Source: Beroe forskalii (lineage: Eukaryota; Ctenophora; Nuda; Beroida; Beroidae). Taken from it: a stretch of DNA of 64,000 bases. A program made the translations under genes and the position numbers. Below the pieces are notes generated by a model. That model did no database searches. It was not told where the DNA came from and saw only the letters and a list, made by a program, of their open reading frames with translations. Numbering within the stretch: position 1 is the stretch's first letter; every line of letters begins with the position of its first letter. Shown here one piece after another: positions 20,200 through 30,350 of this stretch. The stretch lies in the NCBI GenBank assembly GCA_011033025.1, contig WFMF01000050.1, forward strand, positions 62,001-126,000, read 5' to 3'.

Positions 20200-20981
20200 C
20201 AGGGGCGTAGCCAGGGGGGAGGCGACACAGGCGGTCGCCTCCCCCTTTTCAGATGAGTAGAAAAAATAACTTCAGGTTGCCCAATTTTGTAAATCTGCTT
20301 TTCAACGCAGAAAATATATTTCATTTAAATTTAATTAACTACTAGTACTAGGTTCTCAATTTAGTTCGTCCAATGATGAGTGAAGTTTGTTTAAATAAGT
20401 GAGAGCAAAACAGTTCTGTTTCTTACATTTCTCTGGGGCGAAACTAGTATTGCAAAATCATATCACTGCTCGGTGAGTTAAATATATAGGTTCCAACTTA
20501 AAAGAGGTTGAGGTGTAACTCATTCTGTTGATAAGCAAAATCATATGACGATCTATCAATGTGATTTGATTATCATTTGAAAGATTGAAACATCACATTT
20601 TATTAGCTGGGATTATTAGTAAACATAGATGGTAAATCTGGGACTTAATCCGGTGAAATGCCCATCACCCATATAATATCTCATTCACAGTCTAATCAGT
20701 TCAAGATGCTTTTTTCGGCTATTTATTCGGTTATCAGTTAGTTTAATATTATGAATTGGAAAAATTTTCAACATTCACAAGCTATTATCTACCAAAACAT
20801 AATTTTGACTTCCAATTCTGTGTATATAACTTAACAATCAAATTCTTTATTTTGCTGCCTATTTCGCTGGAAAATGCTCAAAAACACCTTGTTTTTTCGC
20901 GCCGGCACTGTCAAGACTTCTCTGCTCGCGCTCCGCGCCAGCAGCAGCCTCCCCCTTTTCAAAATCCTGGCTACGCCCCTG
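20200..20981. mobile_element. hAT-type MITE with 8 bp target-site duplication
   Basis: The termini are CAGGGGCGTAGCCAGG at 20200-20215 and its exact reverse complement CCTGGCTACGCCCCTG at 20966-20981. The flanks are identical 8 bp GACATAAG copies at 20192-20199 and 20982-20989, the target duplication size of hAT transposons. CAGGGGCG-type ends are typical of hAT MITEs. The 782 bp interior has no transposase frame. Confidence 0.92.
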
Positions 20982-22389
20982 GACATAAGTTGCATATTAT
21001 ATACCGCCAGCACACAGGAAATATTTCTTTTTGCTTTGGAGGGTATGTGAATCAAGGGCGAAACTGCACTTGGCAAACCCTTACCAACCCCAGAGAAAAT
21101 TTGACTGACCTTTTCCTGATACCTATTTGACGTTTCACTTACCCCTAGCAAGAAGTTAAAACCTGAGTGACCTTCTTGCCTCTTCTGACTGCAATAGTGG
21201 TCCCTTCATGACCATTGGCTGACTTCATGCTGAACCTTGGCTGTCCCTTAATAACAACTGAATGAGTGATTATCTGATGTCTTGATTGTCCTCACTCAAC
21301 TTCTTCCTCAAAGCCTTTTGATCCCATAGTAGCATGGCGACCCGTTGCTTAACCTTGTCTAACTCCTGGCTCCTTCTGACCATTACAGTACCTTGATATT
21401 GGACAATCATAAGTGACTGTCTCCCTGGCGACCCTTGGCTATCCTTTGAAATGGTGACTTTTCCAAAACACCTTGTTGATCTCAGATGACACTAGTCTGA
21501 ACTTTATCAGCCATGAGCAAACCAGTGAGCCCTAAGAAACCCCCCTGGTTCACTAGCACTTGGCAGTTTGCAGGGCCCCTATGTCCTTATTTCAGCACTG
21601 AGTGGCCCCCTGGCCTGGTGATTCAAGTCTGACCACTATTAACCCCTGCTGATCATGCTGGCTGACCTCGGCAACTCTTGAGCAGTGCTTTGCTGATAGT
21701 TCACCAAAACAATGCCTTAATGTACTGATTATGTCATATAAAACACCACAAATCACCCAAAACATCGATAAAACTAACGAATATTGTTTGAAACTATAGT
21801 AATATCAATAACAACACATTAATAGCATCAACAATCCATATTGGCATGAAAAAGTCAAAATTTTTGAAAAAAACCTAACCCAAAAAAAACCAAAAAATAC
21901 CAAAAAAAACCAAAAATACAAAGAACCCAAAAAACCAAAAAAACCAAGGCCCACCCTACTTTTCCGATTCTTGGGCTAGGTTTTTTTTGGTTTTTTTTGG
22001 TTTTTTTTGGGCTTCATCCCCCCCTGTAGGGACCCATAATTAAGATACTCAATAATAATATGACATAAGTTATGATAATAAATTATGTGCATAGGTAGGA
22101 GTATTGTGGTCGACGTTTTGTCAAAACTATCAATTCTTCACTGGAAGTTCTGTTCCAACATTAATACCTATACCACGTCACAAAGTGATGTCATTTTAGA
22201 TCAAAATGAAGCTAGAACAATGAAGCGAAATTCTGTGATAACCGTGTTGATCAATTCTTCAATTAAGTAAGGCGTTCTGTCTCTCGTGTTTTGTTCATTA
22301 TTTTGCTCATAAAAGACTGTTAATCTCGCAAACACGATATTAGGTGTCAACTATTTTTCCTCATAGATATAGATTATAGAGTCAATCAC

Positions 22390-24205
22390 CTGTTCTCACT
22401 ATTCCCACCAGTGTCACACACCTGTTCTCACTGTTCCCACCAGTGTCACGTACATGTTCTCACTATTCCCACCAGTGTCACACACCTGTTCTCACTATTC
22501 ACACCAGTGTCACACACCTGTTCTCATTATTTCCATCAGTGTCACGTACCTGTTATCACAGTATCACTATTCCCACCAGTGTCACGCACCAGTTCTCACT
22601 ATTCCCACCAGTGTCACACACCTGTTCTCACTATTCCCACCAGTGTCACACACCTGTTCTCACCATTTCCACCAGTGTCACACATCTGTTCTCACTATTC
22701 CCACCAGTGTCACACACCTGTTCTCACTATTCCCACCAGTGTCACGCACCTGTTCTCACTATTCCCACCAGTGCCACACTCCTGTTCTCACTATTACCAC
22801 CAGTGTCACACACCTATTCTCACTATTCCCACCAGTGTCACACACCTGTTCTCACCATTTCCACCAGTGTCACACATCTGTTCTCACTATTCCCACCAGT
22901 GTCACACACCTGTTCTCACTATTCCCACCAGTGTCACACATCTGTTCTCACTATTCCCACCAGTGTCACACACCTGTTCTCACTATTCCCACCAGTGTCA
23001 CACACCTGTTCTCACTATTCCCACCAGTGTCACGCACCTGTTCTCACTATTCCCACCAGGCCAGTGTCACACACCTGTTCTCACTATTCCCACCAGTGTC
23101 ACGTACCTGTCATCACTATTCCCACCAGTGTCACACACCTGTTCTCAATATTCCCACCAGTGTCACGCACCAGTTCTCACTATTCCCACCAGTGTCACAC
23201 ACCTGTTCTCACTATTCCCACCAGTGCCACACACCTGTTCTCACTATTCCCACCAGTGTCACACACCTATTCTCACTATTCCCACCAGTGTCACGTACCT
23301 GTTATCACTATTCACACCAGTGTCACACACCTATTCTCACTATTCCCACCAGTGTCACGTACCTGTTATCACTATTCTCACCAGTGTTACACACCTGTTC
23401 TCAATATTCCCACAAGTGTCACACGCCTGTTCTCACTATTCCCACCAGTGTCACACACCTGTTCTCACTATTCCCACCAGTGTCACACACCTGTTCTCAC
23501 TATTTCCACCAGTTTCACACACCTGTTCTCACTATTCCCACCAGTTTCACGCACCTGTTCTCAATATTTCCACCAGTGTCACACACACCTGTTCTCAATA
23601 TTCCCACCAGTGTCACATAACTGTTCTCACTATTCTCACCATTGTCACGCACCTGTTATCACTATTCCCACCAGTGTCACACACCTGTTCTCAATATTCC
23701 CACCAGTGTCACGCACCAGTTCTCACTATTCCCACCAGTGTCACACACCTGTTCTCACTATTCCCACCAGTGGCACACACACTTGTTCTCACTATTCCCA
23801 CCGGTGTCACACACCTGTTCTCGATATTCCCACCGGTGTCACGCACCTGTTTTCACTATTCCCACCAGTGTCACGCACCTGTTATCACAGTATCACTATT
23901 CCCACCAGTGTCACGCAACAGTTCTCACTATTCCCACCAGTGTCACACTCCTGTTCTCACTATTCCCACCAGTGTCACGCACCTGTTCTCACTATTCCCA
24001 CCAGTGTCACACACCTGTTCTCACTATTCCCACCAGTGTCACACACCTGATCTCACTATTCCCACCAGTGTTACACACCTGTTCTCAATATTCCCACCAG
24101 TGTCACACAACTGTTCTCAATATCCCCGACAGTGTCACGCACCTGTTCTCACTATTCCCACTATTGTCACATACCTGTTCTCACTTTTCCCACCTGTTTC
24201 ACCAG
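22390..24205. repeat. 32 bp minisatellite (about 56 copies)
   Basis: The unit is about CACCTGTTCTCACTATTCCC plus ACCAGTGTCACA. Since 32 is not a multiple of 3 and no rotation has a stop on the plus strand, all three plus frames stay open for hundreds of codons with the same SHYSHQCHTPVLTIPTSVTH-like text. The frames have no start context, introns or homology, so I do not call a gene. Variant units (GTATCACTATTC inserts at 22560 and 23886) recur about 1.3 kb apart, showing longer segmental duplication within the array. Confidence 0.95.
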
Positions 24206-25559
24206 TGATATTTTCAAACATGAGGAAATATCTTGGATTATGATATGAATCAACTATTCAATAACTAGCCCTATCGTGCACAATTGATTGTCGCACACTG
24301 ATCCACTTGCACTGAACCATAATAAAGTAATAAGTTATCTATCTTCACTCGACCATAACCTCATAACAAGTTTTGATGTGCTACGGTGCATAACGGGTTT
24401 TTCAGGTGCACTGTAAAAGGTAGGCTAGTGGTGCATGATAAACCATATGTTGATAGTTCAATAAACGATGGACGACGATAAATATCATTCTATTTCCAGA
24501 AATATCTTTCAATTTAATATTTTTGTTTTTGATAAATACCTATTAGAAAATGGTCATAAAATATCCTGCTTTCAATTTCCTGAATAAATGGGGATTACCG
24601 GTTGCAAGGTCCACCCATGGATGTTTGTGTAAGCTGTATGTGAGAGTTGCGGTGTATTACACACAAACCTATGATATATGATACGTGCTGCGATCATATT
24701 ATCTACAATTGCAACCTACATACGTGACAATCACAATCCCGCGTTTACGGATATATTACAGTAGCGGAACGCCTCCTTGCAAGTAAACTAATTAGCGTGT
24801 CTGGGAGGGCGAGGTTGATTCCACCTCGGGTCGGGTTCTGGATGCAGAAAACCACTATATCAGCCAAGTTTTTCTGATCATGTTTAAAAACCACTAAATT
24901 TCTAATTGTTTTTCAGATAGTAGTTAAATAATAGTTACATGGTCTTAAAGCAGATAAAATTCTGCTAAAATACATGTGTGTCAATAATTCAGACGGTAAG
25001 TAAAAGCTAAGTTATTGCCAATTGAAGAGGAGGGCGAGGCGGAATCAACCTCGTGCCAGTTTTAGCAGGGTTAACATACTGTAGATAATATGTCGTGACA
25101 TATCGCGTACTATGGTAAGGATTTCATTTGTCTAGCTGTGTACTTAATTATTTCATTATATACTAGCTCATAAGTTACTAAAATAGACGCTGAACAAAGT
25201 ATGAATATTAGCCTGTCATTACGCTTGTTATCTTACCTACTACCAACACAAAGGAAATTCATGTAATTATAGATTAAGCTGTTAATGCTGGGGGATAATC
25301 AGTATGTGGGAAAAGTGGCAGTGAAAACTAAGATATCAATAATTATCCTACGCGTGTGGGTGTAGACACAAGACGGGTTATTCCAAGCTCAGATCATTAT
25401 TTGCAATTCGTTGTGTGATTCGCAGCACTCCATGCACTGTGAGGCAAGCGGGTCGCATAAGTTTCGAAGTTAAATTTGACCTTAATTATTAACCTGCTGT
25501 TTCATTGCGTACCTGTTTGTTGTGAGTAAGGGGAAGAGGGCGGAAAAAAGACGGGTATG
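24206..25559. other. Unassigned DNA, including the right end of the TTAA-bounded element
   Basis: No coding signal. 24790-25070 contains the subterminal palindromic blocks and terminus described for the piggyBac-like element. 25075-25559 has no recognised feature. Confidence 0.4.
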
Positions 25560-25930
25560 CCGACGAGCAGCTGGGGAATCAGTAACTTGTTTAAAAATGC
25601 TTAAACTGCGTAAAGAATCTATCAAACTCATAAACATGTGCTCAACATGCTTATCATGCTTATCTGTGATCAAAAACGATTAAGAGTGCTTGTAATGCTT
25701 TGAAAATTGTTTACAATGCTAAAAGATTTTTTAAATGCTAAGAAAGATGCTTAAAAATGCTTTCAGGTGCTTCAAATGCATATAAAATGCTTGAATGCAT
25801 AATAGCCATGCTTCTCAACAGTAAAGTGTAGATATTATACGTGCTTAAAAATTGCTTAGGAGGACTTCAAGTGTTTTAAAGTGCTTAATACATTACACTT
25901 AAATTTATAGTCATGCTTTTGGGTGCACAC
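25560..25930. repeat. Degenerate ATGCTT-rich repeat
   Basis: More than 20 scattered copies of ATGCTT or GTGCTT at irregular 8-25 bp spacing (for example AAAATGCTTAAACTG, TGCTTATCATGCTTATC, AAGATGCTTAAAAATGCTTT). It reads as a decayed short tandem repeat next to the 3' side of the AlkB-SGNH ORF. Confidence 0.6.
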
Positions 25931-26026
25931 ATTTTTACATTGGATATAAAATTTCCGTTGTTGGTAAATTTCATGATGACAGACAATATTCAAACATTAT
26001 GTACCTAGACATTTATATTTTAGACC

Positions 26027-27643
26027 TCATCGCACGTTCCAATCAATAAAACGTTGTCTCAGGGGCCATTTAAAGTCTCTCAAACGACCAGTAGGCCGTC
26101 TTCCATTAGTCAAACAAGAAGTGTACTCCACAGCCAATACCAGATGATCAGTAACTAACTTTCTCGCTTGCCACGTAATGTGGATACCTCTGCGGTCTTC
26201 TTTATCAATTACTCCCTCCAGACGCTCACTGATTCTATCGTTCAGTAGAATGGAATGTGAGTCAAAAGCTAGGTTACGTATGCTCTGAGCTAGTTCGTAC
26301 ATGTAAGCGTTAAACTCATTGATTTCATGGTTCAACCAATCATACTTGGTATGTGCGTGTAGAACGCTATTAAACATGAATTTTGTTCTGGGGTATTTTT
26401 CGCAGGTGCGACGTAGCCGTTCACACACCATATCCGCGAGGGTTCTAGCTGTAAAACCATAGCACGACAAGTCGTTGATGCCTGCTGAGATTATGACTGT
26501 GTTGCAGATTTCGAATTCAGGCTCAAAATTAAAGATGTCAACAAGGCGTTTATTTGATTTTTTGATGCATCGTAGGTTGGTTACTTTGTTAAAGATCGAG
26601 GTTGGGGCTGCAGACAGGATTGAGTCTGTTAGCAGCAAACAGCGCTCATGCGTACCCGCGGGGATGGAGTTAGGGGACTTGTACTCTTCAGGGCGTGTGA
26701 TTGGAGGTGCGGGGGTGCGCTTAGGTACAACTGCCCTGAGCTTGCGGAATCCTAAAGAAATGCGCATGTTGCTACAGTCCTGGGGCAGCATGCCGTGTTT
26801 CCAAGTGCTCTGTGAGTCTCTCGACATGCTGTAGACACTGCCATGTTTGATGTTCACAACCGTCTCATTGAGAAGGCCTACCTGGTTTTGTAGCGTGAGG
26901 TACCTGTCATTTCCTACTGAGATCGTATAGATTGTACTGCCTTCGACAATTTGCTCTTCGTCATCATTATGAAGCGGTATTTGAGATTGACCATCCGGGT
27001 AATAGGTAACTAGACAGGTATAGTCGTCATACGAAAAATCGGGTTCAACGCTTTTCATACGATTAAGGATGAGTTCAAACAATTCGTTATCAGGGTATGG
27101 AGCTGGCTCGTGTTTCACACGACCATATGAATATCCAATAGATCCGAAATAGGCAGTTTTTCGGCTATAGGATTCTGATGTATTGAAATCAACGGCAGCG
27201 TAGATGTCCTCAGGTACTAAATCAGTAAACAAATCTTCAAACACACGACATACCGTTTCATCTACTTGTGGGGGCTCACTCACTGCTACTGGAGGGGCAA
27301 TGTCGTGGTTGTCTTCCTCCTCTGGTGCTGTGACTGGGGGACGTTCTTTCAGCTTCGTCAGGGTCTCTACTGCGGCTTCGGCTCGTTTCACCAGGTATGA
27401 AAAGGACGAAATGGTTTCAGTAACATTGTCAATAGTTTCACATAGATCATGACCGACACGTTCATTCAATACGGCTTTGATAGCGTTAAAATAACCCTTT
27501 TTTGTGCTAGCAGTGGTCGTTATGTTCATATATTTTATTTCAAATTCAAGCTGATCTTCAGACAATAGGGGTAAAATGTCCAAACAAGTCTTTGGAGAAA
27601 ATGTAAAGTGTGGAATGTCCAACTCACCGCCAATAGAGGCCAC
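26027..27643 (-). CDS. AlkB-like dioxygenase fused to SGNH/GDSL-type hydrolase (retroelement-type ORF)
   Basis: About 538 codons to TAG at 26027. The frame's first codon here is GTG (27643) and it is open further upstream to about 27735, so this is not the true start. Residues 1-130: helical and acidic/proline-rich. Residues about 130-310: AlkB fold with YFGSIGYSYG, CLVTYYPDGQSQIPLHNDDE (metal ligands His and Asp), ISVGNDRYL, KHGMLPQ (distal His) and RISLGFRKL (2-oxoglutarate-binding Arg). Residues about 333-510: SGNH hydrolase with the Ser block LLLTDSIL, the Asn block ISAGINDLS and the His block RRGIHITWQARKL. SGNH esterase domains are known in ORF1 proteins of CR1-type LINEs; the AlkB part is unexpected. 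No RT follows downstream. It could be a LINE ORF1 remnant or a captured gene. Confidence 0.85.
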   Translation of the reverse strand: MASIGGELDIPHFTFSPKTCLDILPLLSEDQLEFEIKYMNITTTASTKKGYFNAIKAVLNERVGHDLCETIDNVTETISSFSYLVKRAEAAVETLTKLKERPPVTAPEEEDNHDIAPPVAVSEPPQVDETVCRVFEDLFTDLVPEDIYAAVDFNTSESYSRKTAYFGSIGYSYGRVKHEPAPYPDNELFELILNRMKSVEPDFSYDDYTCLVTYYPDGQSQIPLHNDDEEQIVEGSTIYTISVGNDRYLTLQNQVGLLNETVVNIKHGSVYSMSRDSQSTWKHGMLPQDCSNMRISLGFRKLRAVVPKRTPAPPITRPEEYKSPNSIPAGTHERCLLLTDSILSAAPTSIFNKVTNLRCIKKSNKRLVDIFNFEPEFEICNTVIISAGINDLSCYGFTARTLADMVCERLRRTCEKYPRTKFMFNSVLHAHTKYDWLNHEINEFNAYMYELAQSIRNLAFDSHSILLNDRISERLEGVIDKEDRRGIHITWQARKLVTDHLVLAVEYTSCLTNGRRPTGRLRDFKWPLRQRFIDWNVR

Positions 27644-27933
27644 CCCTCCGCGGGGAGGCAGAGTGGGGGGTGTAGTGCTGATCTGGCTCGCAGGTGTGAC
27701 ACTGCTCCCCAGATCGGACGACCCACCCCTGAGTCAGAAATAATGCCCTCATTTAAAGTATCAAGCGACGGTTTATGCGACAACAAGCGATCAGGTGGGC
27801 AAGAATGCCTCCGTCCCCAGTCACAGCAGCTGCAGGAATGGCCAGCGTTTCTACTAGAACTAGGTGGTGGGTTTTTAGCGCCTGTTGCTTTGGGTGGCGG
27901 TTGCGAAGATCTAGAAGCCTTAGGTTTCGTCAT
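27644..27933 (-). CDS. Proline/serine-rich N-terminal segment of the AlkB-SGNH ORF (other frame)
   Basis: An ATG at 27933 opens a frame reading KPKASRSSQPPPKATG and a Cys/His patch (HSCSCCDWGRRHSC), then DTLNEGIISDSG near 27735. At that point the frame carrying AlkB-SGNH becomes open (SSDLGSSVTPASQIS), so a single-base frameshift near 27720-27735 most likely separates the two halves of one protein. From 27720 onward this frame looks non-coding. The predicted protein would be about 640 residues. Confidence 0.55.
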
Positions 27934-28075
27934 AATACGTAAATGTATAGCTCGTCACAAAGCAAATCAGTAAGATATGAATACACGATGTGTGCACACG
28001 GTTGGCTGATAAGCTAATTGTTAGCAGTTGAGCTGCACAACATAATATGAAAAGATAAAGTCACACTGAAAAGAT

Positions 28076-28786
28076 AAAGGGAGGGGAGGGGACATAGCTG
28101 AATTCATCCATTCCAGACTTCAACAGCTAAAGGGAGGGGAGGGGGATTTAGCTGAATTCATCCGTTCCAGACTTCAACAGCTGCTAAAGGGAGGGGGACT
28201 TTGCTGAATTCATCCGTTCCAGACTTCAACAGCTGGTAAAGGGAGGGGAGGGGGGACTTACCTGAATTCATCAGTTCCAGACTTCAACAGCTATAGGGAG
28301 GGGAGGGGACATAGCTGAATTCATCCATTCCAGACTTCAACAGCTAAAGGGAGGGGAGGGGGGACTTAGCTGAATTCATCCGTTCCAGACTTCAACAGCT
28401 GCTAAAGGGAGGGGGACTTTGCTGAATTCATCCGTTCCAGACTTCAACAGCTATAGGGAGGGAGGGGACATAGCTGAATTCATCCATTCCAGACTTCAAC
28501 AGCTAAAGGGAGGGAGGGGGACTTAGCTGAATTCATCCGTTCCAGACTTCAACAGCTGCTAAAGGGAGGGGGAGGGGAGGGGACTTTGCTGAATTCATCC
28601 GTTCCAGACTTCAACAGGTATAGGGAGGGGCGGGGACATAGCTGAATTCATCCATTCCAGACTTCAACAGCTAAAGGGAGGGGAGGGGGACTTAGCTGAA
28701 TTCATCCGTTCCAGACTTCAACAGCTGCTAAAGGGAGGGGGAGGGGGACTTTGCTGAATTCATCCATTCCAGACTTCAACAGCTCT
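28076..28786 (-). repeat. 53-57 bp satellite, block C (inverted relative to A and B)
   Basis: About 13 copies of the reverse complement of the block A/B unit (AGCTGAATTCATCC, TTCCAGACTTCAACAGCT, and a G-rich tract of the GGGAGGGGAGGGG type). The same three unit types recur in the same higher-order order. It lies about 140 bp upstream of the ATG at 27933, in the same orientation relative to that ORF as block B has to the ORF1 fragment at 12394. Confidence 0.95.
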
Positions 28787-29365
28787 TCTTATGAGACTAG
28801 TCATCTTTGATCCTCGTCACCACTGAACCCGGTCACATCAATAGCACGCTGGTACGAGAATGACGTCGTCGCATCAAAATATATCAACCGCAATATCCCG
28901 TGAAAATTGTGGTTGTTTTATGTGATCACGCATCAGAATGTGTGAAGCCGAGTTGGCTTTTTCGAGACTATGGTACAATAGCAACAAAATTTTTACAAAA
29001 CTGCGGCCAAGTATCGAGCTAGAAGCAGATCAGACTTGTAGATTTAATGCGATGTAAGTGTCCAAAACCTATTGCTATAATTAAGTGTTTCTGAGTGTCG
29101 CCAAATCAACTATCCCCAACCCTCTAACCTTAAACCAGTCATCCGACAACCGACTGATACATACCAGTGACTGTTATATAAAGCTTACTCGGCTCACCAG
29201 TCTGCCGCCATCGTCTGTATCCTGGCTCACCCATGCTCAACCACTCGCCTTTGGCTCGATCGAGCTCGCACTGGTGTAATGTTTTTGTCGTCGCGCGCGA
29301 ACACCATATTGTTCTGAAATGGGTTGTCTGCGCGCGTTGGACGATTACGAAAACCTGTTTCAACC
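28787..29365. other. Unassigned DNA
   Basis: No coding or repeat structure that I can support. Confidence 0.4.
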
Positions 29366-29610
29366 TATCTGTGAGGCAGCCTCAAAATCAGATTTGAGGC
29401 AGCCTCAGTTAACCTACCCCAATTAGGCTGCCTCAAATGGCCTTAACCTACCCTGTGAGGCTGCCTAAATCGCTCATTTTAGGCAGCCTCAGGCCATTGA
29501 GGCAGCCTAAATTTTTTAGGGGGTGCTCCCCCCAGAAAAGGTCACGTGACATGTCACATGACCTGAAAACGTGTCACATGACCTGAAATATCACGTGGTG
29601 TGTCACATGT
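29366..29610. repeat. Clustered AGGCAGCCT inverted words and CACGTG/TCACATGACC words
   Basis: Between 29370 and 29512 the word GAGGCAGCCT or its inverse AGGCTGCCT occurs about eight times in both orientations. From 29530 to 29610 TCACGTGAC, GTCACATGACC (twice) and TCACGTGGTGTGTCACATG follow. Similar CACGTG words lie at 31864-31922 near the right TIR of the neighbouring transposon. The cluster can form several hairpins. Confidence 0.7.
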
Positions 29611-30350
29611 TTACTAAAATGTCAATAATTGGATGTGAATCATGGGCGACAACTGCTCCCCTTATTATCAAAACATTTTTTGGCAACAAGCGCCAACCAT
29701 TTCTGGCAACTTTATCAATCAAATCCAGAATTATCTGAATTTAAACTATAATTTTATATCCAATTGAAGATAAAATCAATGCAGTGTAAACCAATAAATA
29801 AACATGAACCACAAAGCAAATTTTGGTTACCGTCGGGCATCAACATAAAAAAAATCCTTTCACGTTTTATACATGGTACTCGTGCTTGGTGCTTGGTGTG
29901 TATGGATAAACTTGGCCTGATGATCTCCAGCCTACAGCATTCTGGTTCCCCTTTACACGCAAATGTTAAGGAGAGCTCTCTCTTCGTCATTGGAATCGGA
30001 GAAGGGCTAATTGCCTTTACACGATTGGATACGAGGATCTGATACATGCATACTTATTGACCTGTGGTGACCTCGGATTGGAAACAAGACCGGCATTTTG
30101 CCGATGAATACCAATCAGACTCAGCCGAACTAGTTCATGCCGATACTTTGTAATAAATTTTGGTGTAATGAGGATTAATGAGTTAATTCTCAACACTAAA
30201 TCGAAAAATCATCGCTGTCTATTGTTATGAAAACAATCGGCGGAGAATTTAAGAAATATAAGTCAATTCTGTCTGGCGAGAGGTGTAGGAACGTAGGTAT
30301 AAAAAGTTATTCTATGAACTTACGATCAGCCCACTATTGATATTGAGTTA

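Larger units (their letters stand above)
18391..22025. mobile_element. Nested fold-back element with GGGGGGATGAAGCCC termini
   Basis: Left terminus GGGGATGAAGCCCAAAAAAA (from about 18401) is inverted at the right end (TTGGGCTTCATCCCCCCC, to about 22025). Next to both ends lies a module of (AAAAAAAACC)n/(GGTTTTTTTT)n that brackets the core CCACCCTACT.TTCCGATTCT followed by TGGGCTAGG (about 18430-18460 and 21950-21980). The core is in direct orientation in both modules. No transposase frame lies between. The interior carries the palindrome 19020-19990, the hairpin 20064-20162 and the hAT insertion 20200-20981. Confidence 0.6.
18070..25070. mobile_element. TTAA-bounded piggyBac-like non-autonomous element (about 7.0 kb)
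   Basis: The left boundary is TTAA (18066-18069) then CCCTGCTAAA; the right boundary is TTTAGCAGGG then TTAA (25071-25074). TTAA target duplication and termini beginning CCC are the hallmark of piggyBac. Subterminal blocks repeat in inverted orientation: CCCGACCCGAGGTGG..CAACCTCGCCCT near 18105-18133, AGGGCGAGGTTGATTCCACC near 24806-24825 with GGGTCGG following, and a third variant at 25031-25056. Each block is itself a small palindrome. No transposase-like frame exists inside. The interior is made of other repeats (18391-22025 and 22390-24205) and unassigned DNA. An alternative is two separate solo ends. Confidence 0.5.

Noticed and set aside
22411-24243. Three very long overlapping plus-strand ORFs (up to 610 codons) that could be read as a His/Cys-rich repeat protein
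   Set aside because: All three frames are open with the same shifted text because a 32 bp stop-free unit is repeated; no start context, intron or domain supports a gene.
26475-26834. Plus-strand ORF of 119 codons, and 27204-27452 likewise
   Set aside because: Antisense shadows of the AlkB-SGNH frame with no domain pattern.
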